NCBI GenBank assembly: GCA_028753945.1
Contig: JAPNXP010000016.1
Coordinates: 248,001-312,000, forward strand
Length of the DNA stretch: 64,000 nucleotides
Direction: 5' to 3'
DNA from: Hexactinellida sp. DTS-2022
Lineage: Eukaryota > Porifera > Hexactinellida
Of the stretch, positions 44,448-54,994 are shown in pieces. The notes below the pieces were generated by a model. It was not told where the DNA came from, did no database searches, and saw only the letters and a program-made list of their open reading frames with translations. The position numbers were made by a program, and so were the translations under genes. The number at the start of each line of letters is the position of its first letter. The first letter of the stretch is position 1.

Positions 44448-45910
44448 TAACAGTAATTCCTTACCTGTGAAGTTTTTCTCATTTGTTATGAACCTGCAAG
44501 AATTGAGGATCGAATTGTGATTATTAATACAAACTTGAAAAGGAGAGAGTTGAATTTGGGGAGAGCAACCTGTATCCACTAATAGATTATTAATATATTA
44601 GGTTTGTATGACTACTTTAATTGCAAGTTATTTATAGTATACCATACCATGCCCTATAGATGATCATTCCTAATCTGTAGACTCTAACACAGATGCATAT
44701 TATATTTGTTATTGCTTAAGACACACGTGAGCTACTGAGACATATGGCTGTAGCAGCATTAAAAGGGGTATTGCGTAATAAAATGCATTGTATAACTCAT
44801 AAAATAATCATATCTCAGTGTTGTTAGTGATTAGTAATCAGAGTTTAAAGTCAACCAATATCTGAACTCGACTACTAAATAGTAGACAGGATAGTTGGAA
44901 TTTATCCCGTACTAAAACACTCCTACTATTGATGAGCTGGTTTGTGTAATGAATTTACGGCGATGGCGGAAGCAGTTAGAAAGTAGTGAGGTCATGGCTT
45001 GACCGGCCTAGCTAGTGACGCAAGAGTGGTCAGTCAATTGGCCTGACCACTTCCGCCAGCCTTGATAACGATACTAATATTATGTTTGCACTATTATATT
45101 ATATGGTAAAATTCGCATAATAAATTACAAAAAGTCTTACATAGAATAGCTTTCTATATAATTAATAAAGAAATAACTTATATAGAGCTCAGCTCTAGTA
45201 GAGTTCAGTTTTTCAGTATGTGTATTAGAGCACTGCGCGGGGCGGGGTGATAAATGCGGGTTCTTGCGTGTCAAAGGATAGAATATTTTCGGGGCGGGTC
45301 GGGGGCGGGTCACGGAATCGTCTTGCGGGTTGGTGCGGGTTCTTAAATGCTGCCAAATCTCAGCTCCTTCAAATTCTCGAAAAATATTTTCTGCCATTAT
45401 GTAATAATATTCGTATTCAATGTAAATCAGATAATGTAGTTCTAATTTGTAATATATATTAGTATTTTATTATTACAGTACAATACATATACTACGTATA
45501 TATATATATATATATACGATAAGGATAACGAATATTTTATTTAGTACTATTACTATACTTTGGACTCTTGTAATATGTACAGGGATTAGGCGAACAAAGT
45601 TTAATTCCCACACAAATACATGCAAATGAATGCACATCAGACTATTAGGGAGTATGAACTGTGTAAGTAGTAAGCATATCTGGCCTTTCTAAGAGTCCAC
45701 CTGTAGACAAAGAGTCCCATTTAGACATTTACTGAAGTAGACTATAAGAGAAATGAACTTAGAGAATGGATAATTAGAGAAGAACAATATTACATACAAA
45801 AACTGTGCAATTAAACTAGTAATGAATAACAAAATTATGTTAGACAATTAATTAAGGAAGTGGACTATTAGATAAGTGGAGAAGTGGACTATTAGAGAGA
45901 ACAGCCTTTA

Positions 45911-46113
45911 ATTGGGAGGGGACGGATGTGAAATTCATAAACTCCGCGGATTCAGATGTTAGGCGGATGCGAGATTTTTAAACTCCGCGGATTCAGATGT
46001 TAGGCGGATGCGAGATTTTTAAACTCCGCGGATTCGGATGTAAAGGCGGAGTTGATAAATCATGCGAAGCTCCGCGGATACGGATGCGGGTGCGAGCTCT
46101 GTCCCATCCCTAA
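45911..46113. repeat. hAT-like element with an internal 42-bp tandem repeat
   Basis: Ends roughly GGGAGGGGACGGA and TCTGTCCCATCCCT, next to AATTGG on each side. Inside, AAACTCCGCGGATTCAGATG and GGCGGATGCGAGATTTTT alternate two to three times. Confidence 0.55.
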
Positions 46114-46503
46114 TTGGTTATAATATATCACTTCGGATTCTACTTGTGATTAATTAAAAGTAAACACCATGAATCATATATGATAATTCTTGTTGAGCAT
46201 CGTGTTTAAGTCCCTATTCATAACTCAGTCTGTTTGGAATATTGTAACAAGTTTAAGTTTATATAAGAAACGTTAGTGAACACTGAACACTGAACAGGCC
46301 AGGCCCAAAAGTTTAAAAATATTAGATTATATAGTGCTCACTTCTCACTTATACTTTATTAGCATAACAAAATACAAAATATTTATGATATAAAATAAAT
46401 GGATTTGAAGAGAAGAGAGCAAACAATTCCCAACATTACTACAAATGGTACTAGAATTACAAACAAAATCAAATATACATTAATTTAGATACACTGAGGA
46501 TTT

Positions 46504-49500
46504 CTAAACATCAATTTTGAAAGCACTGCTCTCATTCATAGGGGGCGTATTAGAGTGGTTTTGTGAGTCCAAGAGGGACCCATTGTACCCCTGAGAGCTG
46601 TCGTCCAGGTGCATGTACTCGTTAGAAGGGGAGGTGTCAATTAACGTGGGAGGAGACGGTGCGTAGAGCCCTGGGGGTAGCTTGCTATTGATCGCGCTTA
46701 CTGGCGGTTCTATTGGTTCATCTATGGGGACAGCAGCCTTGATTTTCGGCCTGTGTTTCAGTGGGACGGTCGGACTGTTGAAATGGTGCATATTCTGCGG
46801 AATAATTGGCCTAGGGGGGAATGGAGCCATCATAGGGGGGTAGGGGGCGGGGCGGTAGAAGTTGGACGGCATGTACCCCGGGAGGTACCCTGGCAACGGA
46901 GACGGCTTTACATGGCTTGCTACGACAGTGGGAGGAATCTCGTTTCGAGTAGGGGGGCCCGATGTAAAGGTGGGTAGGGGGGGACCAGTGGAGGCGAACT
47001 GCGCCTGACTAGGCGACTGTGTTCCGCGGTTTTTTTCGCCCCTGGCCTCGGTGTCGCTGTTCGAGGAGAGCTGCGAGCTGGGAGAAGTGGACCTGGGGCT
47101 GAGATAAGTGTCCGTTTGTGAGCTCGGGAGAGAAGACTCGCCGAGTTTCCGTTTCAGCTCTGTGATTTCACGGTCCCTGCCCCTTAGCTCTTGCTCGCTA
47201 CGCCGCGAACTGTAGAGGCTATCCTGCGCGCGCTTCTCAAGTGAAGCGATCTGCTCGAGGAGAGACTTTTCGCGAAGCGAGTGCTGCTGTTTCAGCGCAG
47301 AAACCTCGGTTTTTAGAGCTTCCCGCTCCGACCGTACGGAATCGATCTCCTCGACAGACCTGTGATCCTTCCCCTGTAGGAGCAGCTGACTATTTCTAGA
47401 CTCGTTAAGCTGTCTATGGAGCTCGGACTCTTTTGTATTGAAATATTCATTCAGGACTTGTAGCTTCGTATCGCTATCCCCCAGCTGTTTCTTAAGGAGT
47501 ATGTTGTTAGACTTGAGACATGACAGATTGTCATCTAAATCTTCCGAGCGGGCCTTTAACGCTGCGTTTTCAGTGGTTAAGAATTGGTTAAGGCGCTCAA
47601 ACTTGTCCCTACTCACTGTGGCCTGTTCTAGTTGACTCAGAGCTTTCGCGGTATTTGTTAGAGTTGCAAAAATATTAGTTTTCTCTGTGTCAGTCGTTGT
47701 TGAATTTCCCATTCCTTTTGGCTGTAGTTTTAATAAAGAGTTTGTAAGCACTTCTATTTCGCCTTCAAGCGTGTGGATGCGCTCAGAATTCGCGAAATTT
47801 GTCGCCTCTCTCTGCCTCAGATCGTCCTGCAGTCGGTTCTTCTTCTGTTCAGCTTCATCGCGGCTTTTCTCAACCTCATTCAGCTTTTCTTTCAGTTTAG
47901 CAAAGCTGTCAATATTCGCATCCAGTCTCAATTGTAGAGTTATTTTTTCAGTATCTGCTTGTTGTATATTCGCATTAGCCAAGTTAATCTTACCATTCAG
48001 GGAGAGTATCTCCTCTTGAGCAGAGGTGTTAAGTGTCTCTAACCGCGAGACCTGGCTAGACTGGTCACTCATTCTTTCCTGCAACACATGTAGGTCCCCA
48101 TTCAACTGTGCCGCCTCGTTTTCAAGCCGGGATATGTATTGAGAGTTGCCTGCTAACTCCTGTTTGGATTTATCGAAGCTAAATCGTAGGGAGTTAAGTT
48201 CTTCTTGAGAAGCGGCGTTGGCTTCCTTCAAGGTGTCAAATTTCGCGATTCTAGCCTCAACAGCCTTCTTCTCCTTCTGGAGAGAAGCGACCTTTTGCTC
48301 CAGGGTCCTAACGTGGCTCGCGGTTTTAATCTTGTGCGCTGAAATTGTATTTCGTGCGGTACGCCTACCAACGTAGAGATGGGTTATGACCAAAGGAATT
48401 AGTGTGTATATAGTTATGTAGAAGAGACCGTATGTGTTAATGTATTCGCGGATTATATCAGATAGAGGAGATGGAGTTATACGGAATATATTGTCTCTAC
48501 TTGTAGCCACGTTATCAGGGTCATCTGGGTGTGAAATTTCGTGAGGCACCTCATCAATGGATTGTTCAAAGTGAGAAAATTCACGTTCTTGTTGAATTGA
48601 TTCAGCTTCTATTGATTCAGAAAGTAAAATTTCGCGAATTTCATCATAAGAATGTCTCTCTACAATGTCATCAGGAATGTCAACTGAAGCTGTGTTTTCA
48701 AAAGCAGAGTTATCAGGCTGCGAAAATTCGCGATTTGTGCTGTCTTCTTGAAGTGGCAAGTTATCATCAAATGATGCATTAATTAGTTCAGCATCAAGGG
48801 GTGAAATTTCGCGATCTGTGTCATCTTGAAATGGAAAATTATCACCAACAGATTCATCAAATGTTTCAACTTCAGGGTGTGAAATTTCGCGATCTGTGCT
48901 GTCTTGAAATGGAAAATTATCACCAACTGATTCATCAAATGTTTCAACTTCAGGGTGTGAAATTTCGCGATCTGTGTTGTCCTGAACTGGCGGATCATCA
49001 TTATCAGACTCTCCATCATCGACTGATGTATCAATTAGTTCAGCATCAGGGGGTGAAATTTCGCGAGAATCACCATTGACTACTCCCTTGACTTCATTTC
49101 CCATTATCCCCCCCGCAGTGAAGCCTCCGTGTGACATTTCGCGATCCCTATTTCCGCTCAGCTCCTGTAGAGCCTCAAGCACAATACTAGCCGCCCCTGG
49201 GTCTTGAATAATTTCAGTAATCCTATCAGGATCAACTTCGTCTATCCTATCAACGCCTTCGGCCTCAAGAATTCGATTCAGGAAGTCCTGGTCCATCTGT
49301 TTCTTCAGGGATTGCATTGCGTCTGTGTCCGGCGCGTGAAAATCCGCGATATTATCTCGTTCCTGATTCGACTCAGATTGACTCGCTTTCATTCTCCATT
49401 CACTCACCAAGTCTGGGATTTCAGTAGGCTCCTGCATATCATTATCAGAATCAGATTCGTAACCCTCTCCATTATCCATTTCCAACTCTCCGAGGGTGAT

Positions 49501-49863
49501 ATCCTCGCGCTTTTCCTCGCCTGTAGGTGCATAAGCAGGCAGGCCCCCCTCGCGTATCTCCATTAGCTCCCTACACAACACCATGTACTCGCCTATCAAG
49601 TGTTTAGGGAAATACCCGCGCTTTCCGCGTGATTCGCCAAACCACATTTCATCACCTTCCTCATTCACTCCCATTTCTTTCATGAACACCCACACCTTCA
49701 CGTCACGTTCCAAATTGAGCCCATCTTGATCCGTTGGAATGTACTCGCGGAAACTCCTGCCCTGCGAAATGACCTGTGTACAGTCGTAGTTGCAGCATTT
49801 CTTGCCTTGTGCGGCGTGAAAAAGCGCGAGAAAAACAACGAATATCACCCAGAATTTCTGCAT
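46504..49863 (-). CDS. MIA3: TANGO1/MIA3-like ER cargo-export protein, intronless
   Basis: TANGO1 proteins sit at ER exit sites and load bulky cargo such as collagen into COPII carriers. One open frame of 1119 codons. Residues 1-22 form a signal peptide (WVIFVVFLALFHAAQG). Residues 23-110 are a secreted MIA-type SH3 domain with paired cysteines and the GYFPKHLI landmark. An acidic luminal part follows with repeats of about 26 residues around REISHPEVETFDES. A membrane segment (YGLFYITIYTLIPLVITHLY) lies near residue 500, then a long coiled coil to about 880, and a proline-rich tail (about 960-1119) with PPPL- and PAPYPP-type motifs, the region that binds Sec23 in homologues. The start at 49863 is the first ATG after a TTTGTTAG acceptor-like site 18 bases upstream. 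Vertebrate MIA3 has many exons, so the single exon is notable. Confidence 0.9.
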   Translation of the reverse strand: MQKFWVIFVVFLALFHAAQGKKCCNYDCTQVISQGRSFREYIPTDQDGLNLERDVKVWVFMKEMGVNEEGDEMWFGESRGKRGYFPKHLIGEYMVLCRELMEIREGGLPAYAPTGEEKREDITLGELEMDNGEGYESDSDNDMQEPTEIPDLVSEWRMKASQSESNQERDNIADFHAPDTDAMQSLKKQMDQDFLNRILEAEGVDRIDEVDPDRITEIIQDPGAASIVLEALQELSGNRDREMSHGGFTAGGIMGNEVKGVVNGDSREISPPDAELIDTSVDDGESDNDDPPVQDNTDREISHPEVETFDESVGDNFPFQDSTDREISHPEVETFDESVGDNFPFQDDTDREISPLDAELINASFDDNLPLQEDSTNREFSQPDNSAFENTASVDIPDDIVERHSYDEIREILLSESIEAESIQQEREFSHFEQSIDEVPHEISHPDDPDNVATSRDNIFRITPSPLSDIIREYINTYGLFYITIYTLIPLVITHLYVGRRTARNTISAHKIKTASHVRTLEQKVASLQKEKKAVEARIAKFDTLKEANAASQEELNSLRFSFDKSKQELAGNSQYISRLENEAAQLNGDLHVLQERMSDQSSQVSRLETLNTSAQEEILSLNGKINLANANIQQADTEKITLQLRLDANIDSFAKLKEKLNEVEKSRDEAEQKKNRLQDDLRQREATNFANSERIHTLEGEIEVLTNSLLKLQPKGMGNSTTTDTEKTNIFATLTNTAKALSQLEQATVSRDKFERLNQFLTTENAALKARSEDLDDNLSCLKSNNILLKKQLGDSDTKLQVLNEYFNTKESELHRQLNESRNSQLLLQGKDHRSVEEIDSVRSEREALKTEVSALKQQHSLREKSLLEQIASLEKRAQDSLYSSRRSEQELRGRDREITELKRKLGESSLPSSQTDTYLSPRSTSPSSQLSSNSDTEARGEKNRGTQSPSQAQFASTGPPLPTFTSGPPTRNEIPPTVVASHVKPSPLPGYLPGYMPSNFYRPAPYPPMMAPFPPRPIIPQNMHHFNSPTVPLKHRPKIKAAVPIDEPIEPPVSAINSKLPPGLYAPSPPTLIDTSPSNEYMHLDDSSQGYNGSLLDSQNHSNTPPMNESSAFKIDV
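48530..49085 (-). repeat. Coding repeat in the TANGO1 luminal domain
   Basis: About five to seven copies of a 75-85-nt unit, each with GAAATTTCGCG (R-E-I-S read on the minus strand). The two central copies (48880-48975 and 48800-48895) are almost identical, a sign of recent expansion. Confidence 0.8.
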
Positions 49864-50504
49864 AATGTCTGAATGGCCTGCTAACAAACAATAACAATAA
49901 TAAATTATTTCTATTGAATAATATTAATATATCATTTCTATGGAATACCAATCTCGAAGCTAAATATAACAAGAATAATGTGAAGCCACAAATTCAATGA
50001 ATTAGATGTGGTCAACACACGCAAGCTCTACTAAGTTATAATTAACCCATTCACCTATTATAATTCAATCACACGCACAACGCATTTATGCATTCCATTG
50101 CAGATTATGTGTAACTACAAACCAATATAATTTGAGGCTTGGAAGGAAATTGCATGGTGATAACATCTTTCTAAATGCAACGTAATCATATTGTCTACAT
50201 TATTAATGATTAAGTAAGCGTTGTCATTTCAACCAGTGCAAACATCATCCACACAAAGTATAATACGTATTGCTATTTCCTTTGCTAGCTAGCCTAGCAA
50301 CGACATCCAAGGAATGTACGGTGCCATAGATGTAATTTTAATAATTAGTCATATCTATTTATGGGAATACTTACCCACCGATCATCGGCGTTTGTATTAA
50401 AAACCTCGCTACTTTCTACCGATGATGTTTTTTATGAACATAAAAAAACAATCGGTAGAAAGTAGCGAGGTTTTCTAATACAAACGCCGATGGGAGCCAG
50501 TCAA

Positions 50505-50875
50505 CTCGTACCTATTTCAACTCGTCCATAATTATTTAGTCAACTCGTACCTAATTTTTTAGTCAACTCGTCCCTAGTATTTTTAGTCAACTCGTGCCTA
50601 TTTTAGGCACTAATGGTCTTTATTTTTGGTCAACTCGTGCCTATTTTAGGCACTAATGGTCTTTATTTTTAGTCAACTCGTCCCTAGTATTTTTAGTCAA
50701 CTCGTGCCTAGTATTTTTAGTCAACTCGTGCCTATTTTAGGCACTAATGGTCTTTATTTTTGGTCAACTCGTACCAATTTTTTTGGTCAACTCGTACCTG
50801 TTATTTCGGACAACTCGTACCAATCTTTTTGGTCAACTCGTACCTGTTATTTCGGACAACTCTTACGCGTACCTA
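50505..50875. repeat. GTCAACTCGTRCC tandem array
   Basis: About thirteen copies of TAGTCAACTCGTGCCTA-like units at 20-30-bp spacing, some within longer repeats containing TTAGGCACTAATGGTCTTTA. It looks like clustered protein-binding sites of the transposon that encloses it. Confidence 0.75.
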
Positions 50876-51388
50876 TTCTATAAGAACCTTGTTCATCAAC
50901 TTATTCCCAATTTGATTAATTAATAACTTGATATTAATATTAAATAATGAGATCGTTTTTATATAATGATGAGAAACAATAACATATTTATCATATATTA
51001 TGATATCTCGCTAGATGAGTAGTTGAGCACTCTGTTTTATCCTTAATGACCTTTAGTTTTCCGGGAGTATATCTAATGTATACGACGTTTTTACAAACGG
51101 TACACGGTCAAAACTTTATGGCAGTTATAAATATATTTTCCTCTGAACCCAAACTAAATTGCTTATAGTGTCTTACCATCGACGTGAAATGTCATAACAA
51201 ATGCTTGAAAACCGTCATGATACAATATTCCGTGATTTATAAGGCCAAAACTCCATTTTAATCTCAAGTATCAGAAAATTTCATCGATTAAGCGAATGGT
51301 GTTGTTTCCCACAAATTATTCATTGTTCTAAAGATTTTGAGAGGTAAACGTAAAATTATATAAAAAAGAAGGCTTGATCTTTGCATTA

Positions 51389-51662
51389 CATAGGCGTCGG
51401 AGCTGCAGCGGCTGGGGCGGCCATGGCCGCCCCACTTTTTTGTTGAAATTAAAAAAATACAGCATATTGGCTGAGGATGTCCTCGGCCACCTAAGATCAA
51501 TTTCTACTCTTCGTCGAACCACTTTCTTAGGAAGAAATAATATACTTATGACGAAAAGTGGAGCGGCCTAGCGGTCACCCATTGCCAGGCCCGTTTTGGT
51601 CGCTCACTAACTCTGTTAAAATAAAATTATGGCCGCCCCACTTTTATTTTGCTTCCGACGCC
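51389..51662. mobile_element. CATAGGCG-family MITE
   Basis: Starts CATAGGCGTCGGAGC, ends GCTTCCGACGCC, flanked by TTTGCATTA and TCAGCATTA (7 of 9). Inner GGGGCGGCCATGGCCGCCCC is repeated inverted. It is nested in the element 50365-51901. Confidence 0.65.
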
Positions 51663-51901
51663 TCAGCATTATATATGTATAGAACACTATGCCTTGATAT
51701 TAATTTACTCCTCTTATATATCCAAGTTTTTAACCATCCCCTAAATTTGGTTAACTAGTCAAGCCCCTGTTGGCCATTGACATAGTACAAATAAAAGTGG
51801 TATTTGGTACGAGTTGATATTTGGGACGAGTTGATTTGGTACGAGTTGAAATAGGTACGAGTTGACTGGCAATCACGCCGATGATCGGTGGATAAGTATT
51901 C

Positions 51902-52153
51902 TCTTTATTTATTATGAACATTCAAGGGACCAAAAATTGTGTTTTATATAATAGAGACTTCATAATAAGAGAACTCAACTTAATACATAAACTCTATGTA
52001 AGTTGTTAATATGGAACTGTAGGGCTGTCCAGAATAAAAAGTTCTTCATTTAAAAGCTGGGCGTGGGTCTGAGCTATAAGTAAAAAAAAAAAACAGTTTC
52101 ACTTTCAATTAAGCAGACGAAAAATTGTCCACAATAAGCAGACCTGACTTTAT
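51902..52153. mobile_element. TA-type MITE, CAGTCAGGT family, left end lost
   Basis: Modules TTATTATGAACATTCAAGGG and GCAGACCTGACTT are present. The left end is cut exactly where the neighbouring element ends at 51901. Confidence 0.55.
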
Positions 52154-52683
52154 TAGACTTTATTACTTTTATTTATAAATCTCCACTAGTCCTAAGTTAC
52201 TAAGTACATGACTAAGTTTATAAACTAAACTAAGTTCTCTTGGTTTATGAAGTCCAGCGAATAAGGCCCTTGGTATAATTGATTGAGCTAAATCCTTAGC
52301 CGCTTAGCGTTATAGCATGAATGTCGACTGCCTAAACCAGGGGTGTCAAACCTATGGCCCGGAAGGAGCCTGAGGCTGGCCCGCTAAGTAATTAAGCCTT
52401 AAGGAATCATGAGTCACCTTGGGCTGTTATTTATTGTGTTGACTTTTAGCTATTTTAAATGTCGACTATATCGATTAATCAATGGAAACAACATTGCATT
52501 GTTCCACAGCTTTATTTATACAAAGAGAAATCTAGACTGCACTCTAAGGCTTGCTGTTTCACCCATTGCACCAAATTTGGATGAGCTGGTCGATGGGAAG
52601 CAGTGCCAAACGAGAAAATGTTAGCTTAAATAATATTCCATCTTTATGACATTATACTATTATACTAAAGTAATTAACTATAA

Positions 52684-53218
52684 CTGTTGTATGACAGTTT
52701 AACTACCTTGTATTATTATAACCATGGATATTCCAGCATGGCAGCTTAACTAACATGACAATTCTACAACTTCTTTGTATGACTTCCTCAACATGTAGTT
52801 CCTATTGCATGATGACTAATAGGCTTTTATGATTGTGTAGTTTCATTATCATTTGTTTCTCAGCGATTTATAATATGTATTGAGGTATAGAGTTGATTGA
52901 AAGAATACTATTTAAAGAATGCGTCATCATGCGATAGGAACTACAAGTTGAGGAAGTCATACAAATAAGTTGTAGAATGTCATGGTAGTTAAACTGTCAT
53001 GACTAGAATATCCATGGTTATAATCATAGGCGTCGTAACCCCCCGGGTGCCCGGAAATGTCCGGGCGGCCCGGAAGGGTTGCCCCTATGCTACTAATACT
53101 ATACCCGGAGTTTACCCGGACATTACCCGGAATTTCCGGGCGGCCCGAAGGATTGACCTTTGCATTTACGACGCCTATGGTTATAATAATACAAGGCAGT
53201 TAAACTGTCATACAACAG
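52684..53218. mobile_element. Long inverted-repeat element nested in the hAT
   Basis: Left arm CTGTTGTATGACAGTTTAAC continues to about 52830 and returns inverted from 52921 to the right end CATACAACAG. The right arm is split by the MITE 53025-53178, so the left arm preserves the uninterrupted site. Confidence 0.8.
53025..53178. mobile_element. CATAGGCG-family MITE with proven insertion site
   Basis: CATAGGCGTCGTAA to TTACGACGCCTAT, flanked by perfect 9-bp copies GGTTATAAT (53016-53024 and 53179-53187). The undisturbed site is seen in the opposite arm near 52715-52735. The interior is rich in CCCGG/CCGGG. Confidence 0.88.
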
Positions 53219-53265
53219 TCCAGAGTGGACCATGGGTCGATGGGTCATAGGTCATGGGTCATAGG

Positions 53266-53425
53266 CAGGGCAGGATTTACCCTTGAGTGGCCTGAAGGCT
53301 GAACCACACAAGTGGCCCGAACATGATCGACATTGGTCGGTAGTGGTCCTGTAGTGTCCTGTACATTGGTCCTGTAGTGGCCCGAAGGCTATAGCCTACT
53401 TAGCCTAATGGTAAATCCGGCCCTG
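53266..53425 (+). mobile_element. hAT MITE, CAGGGC family, copy 1
   Basis: CAGGGCAGGATTTACC to GGTAAATCCGGCCCTG, flanked by perfect 8-bp copies GTCATAGG (53258-53265 and 53426-53433). The interior repeats GTAGTGGTCCTGTAGTG motifs. It is an inverted relative of 59739-59917. Confidence 0.88.
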
Positions 53426-54063
53426 GTCATAGGTCAGGGCTCCGTGACCCATGACCCATTTGGAATTTCAATGTATTCATCAGTTAAATACGAATCACTC
53501 ATCATCATCATTATTTTAATAACATTGAGTGCATTGAAATACTAAACATATTCGACATTGCAAGTAGGTTTGTTGAGGTAATTTATACTATTATTCTGTT
53601 ATTATGCTAATGTTACAGTATATTATTTAGATATTTAAAATTGTGTGATGGGCCAATGGGGGGTCACTCGATGGGTCTGAAATGGGATGGGTCACCAATG
53701 TTGACCCATGGTCCACTCTGAACAGTACTATACTAATCGTAATACAAGAATAAAAATTATTGAATGTAATCACGTAATTTACCCTGTGCTGTGAAAAATC
53801 CGAAATTGGCCGGTGAATTAGAAAGGTTTGACACTGGCCTAAACGCATACAAATCCCAGTTCATGCAATTTCATTACACGGCTGAAAAACACTGGATACA
53901 TTCCTATATTCGCGAAAGATGACACGATGGACATATGGGACAAGTAGATCTGATATGTGGCTCTATCATTGAATAAATGATAAATCCCAATTAAAATAAC
54001 AATATTAATCAGGAAGTTAAGTCTAAAGCGTAAGAATGAAGATTTCTAAAAATAGTATATAAT

Positions 54064-54480
54064 TCATATCATAAGTTTCTCCATAGAAAGCTGTAGCTCC
54101 TGAATTTGGTTTTTCAGCTGGGACCCTTCTAAGCTAATCACCGAGCAAGCTACTACTGCCCGCGACACCCCGCAGGCCCTACCGAGTGCCTCTTTAGACT
54201 GTATAAATACATAGGGCACGTTCTTGTCCTCACAAAGGAGTGGGAGATGCAGGATTATCTCCAGGGGATCACAATCCGCTGCCATAACTATGAACTCTGC
54301 TTGGCCTCTGTTTAGACTCTTCGTGGCTTCGTTAGCGCCGCGTTTCAGCTGTTTATAGCTGTTTGTCTGTTCGATCAGCTGTAGTATCCTTAGGGTTAGG
54401 TCAGGGGGGGCAAGGGGGAAGGCCTTTTGATTGATCTCTGAATCCCTGAGCGCCGAACTGGTCTCCATAGCCGTAGCCAT
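54064..54480 (-). CDS. SNU13: SNU13 / 15.5K (NHP2L1) RNA-binding protein, intronless
   Basis: L7Ae-family protein that binds kink-turns in U4 snRNA and box C/D snoRNAs, acting in the U4/U6.U5 tri-snRNP and in snoRNPs. One uninterrupted frame of 138 residues from MATAMETSS, against 128 in human. The core is nearly invariant: [14 protein letters not shown] (RNA contact), [31 protein letters not shown], and [10 protein letters not shown]. The frame is open upstream to an ATG at 54576, which would add 32 residues with no counterpart in the family, so I prefer 54480; a start at 54468 is also possible. It lies 515 bp after the SLC12A9 stop. Intronless form raises the possibility of a retrocopy, but the frame is intact and strongly conserved. 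Confidence 0.95.
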   Translation of the reverse strand: MATAMETSSALRDSEINQKAFPLAPPDLTLRILQLIEQTNSYKQLKRGANEATKSLNRGQAEFIVMAADCDPLEIILHLPLLCEDKNVPYVFIQSKEALGRACGVSRAVVACSVISLEGSQLKNQIQELQLSMEKLMI

Positions 54481-54994
54481 GCGAATAGCTATGCTTAGGA
54501 ATGAATTATTATTCCGATTCGAATCTTGTGGGTATTTAATTAGGAGTGAGCATACATTTTGTGACATTTCACTCAATTTTATCCCATTTGAAATTTCAGT
54601 ACAGTGACCTTCGGTTATAACGAAGTCTGGTTTAACGAAATACCAACATAGTTATACTATACGTATATAAAGTAATTGATTTTACTCCGCTTTTATCGAA
54701 GTAGAATCAGGGTCCATTTGATTCATAAAACGAGAGGTGACTACATGATTTATATTGTAGACTGTGGACCAAAAATAATCATTAACAAATTAAAAAAGGA
54801 AAATCTTTCAAGAAATTTGAAAATTATTGGGATTGAGATACTATATTAATTAATTAATGAAATTAATATTGTCCTAGTTATGCATTGCACAACAAAATAA
54901 ACAGATCATATACAAGCAATGAGCATAAACTCTATTGGAGAACATTTCACACATATCATCTGTCATACGAGAGGTGCCAATAACCGCGATTCCA
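54481..54994. other. Spacer between SLC12A9 and SNU13
   Basis: Contains a MITE-like stretch near 54605-54720 (CGGTTATAACGAAGTCTGG, TTTAACGAAATACC and an inverted relative). Otherwise AT-rich with no frame beyond the possible SNU13 extension. Confidence 0.45.

Larger units (their letters stand above)
43765..46503. other. Intergenic spacer between TANGO1 and PTP4A genes
   Basis: No gene seen. It holds the CAGTCAGGT-family MITE at 44279-44447, GC-rich GCGGGT repeats near 45235-45340, a TA dinucleotide run near 45497-45517, and a repeat array at about 45911-46113. Confidence 0.5.
50365..51901. mobile_element. Inverted-repeat transposon with subterminal arrays
   Basis: The left end GAATACTTACCCACCGATCA is matched inverted at the right end (TGATCGGTGGATAAGTATTC). 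Inside both ends lies AGTCAACTCGTACC/GGTACGAGTTGACT: an array at 50505-50875 and a shorter one at 51795-51865. A hairpin of about 95 bp (50388-50492) has been added inside the left end. No transposase frame and no clear target duplication. Confidence 0.7.
52338..53836. mobile_element. Non-autonomous hAT element with three nested insertions
   Basis: Ends CAGGGGTGTCAAACC and GGTTTGACACTG, flanked by perfect 8-bp copies GCCTAAAC (52330-52337 and 53837-53844). It contains the hairpin element 52684-53218 and the MITE 53266-53425; the hairpin element itself contains the MITE 53025-53178. No transposase frame seen. Confidence 0.85.

Noticed and set aside
49861..49887. TANGO1 start eight codons upstream of 49863
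   Set aside because: The upstream codon is TTG, not ATG, and an acceptor-like TTTGTTAG lies between; the signal peptide starts naturally at 49863.
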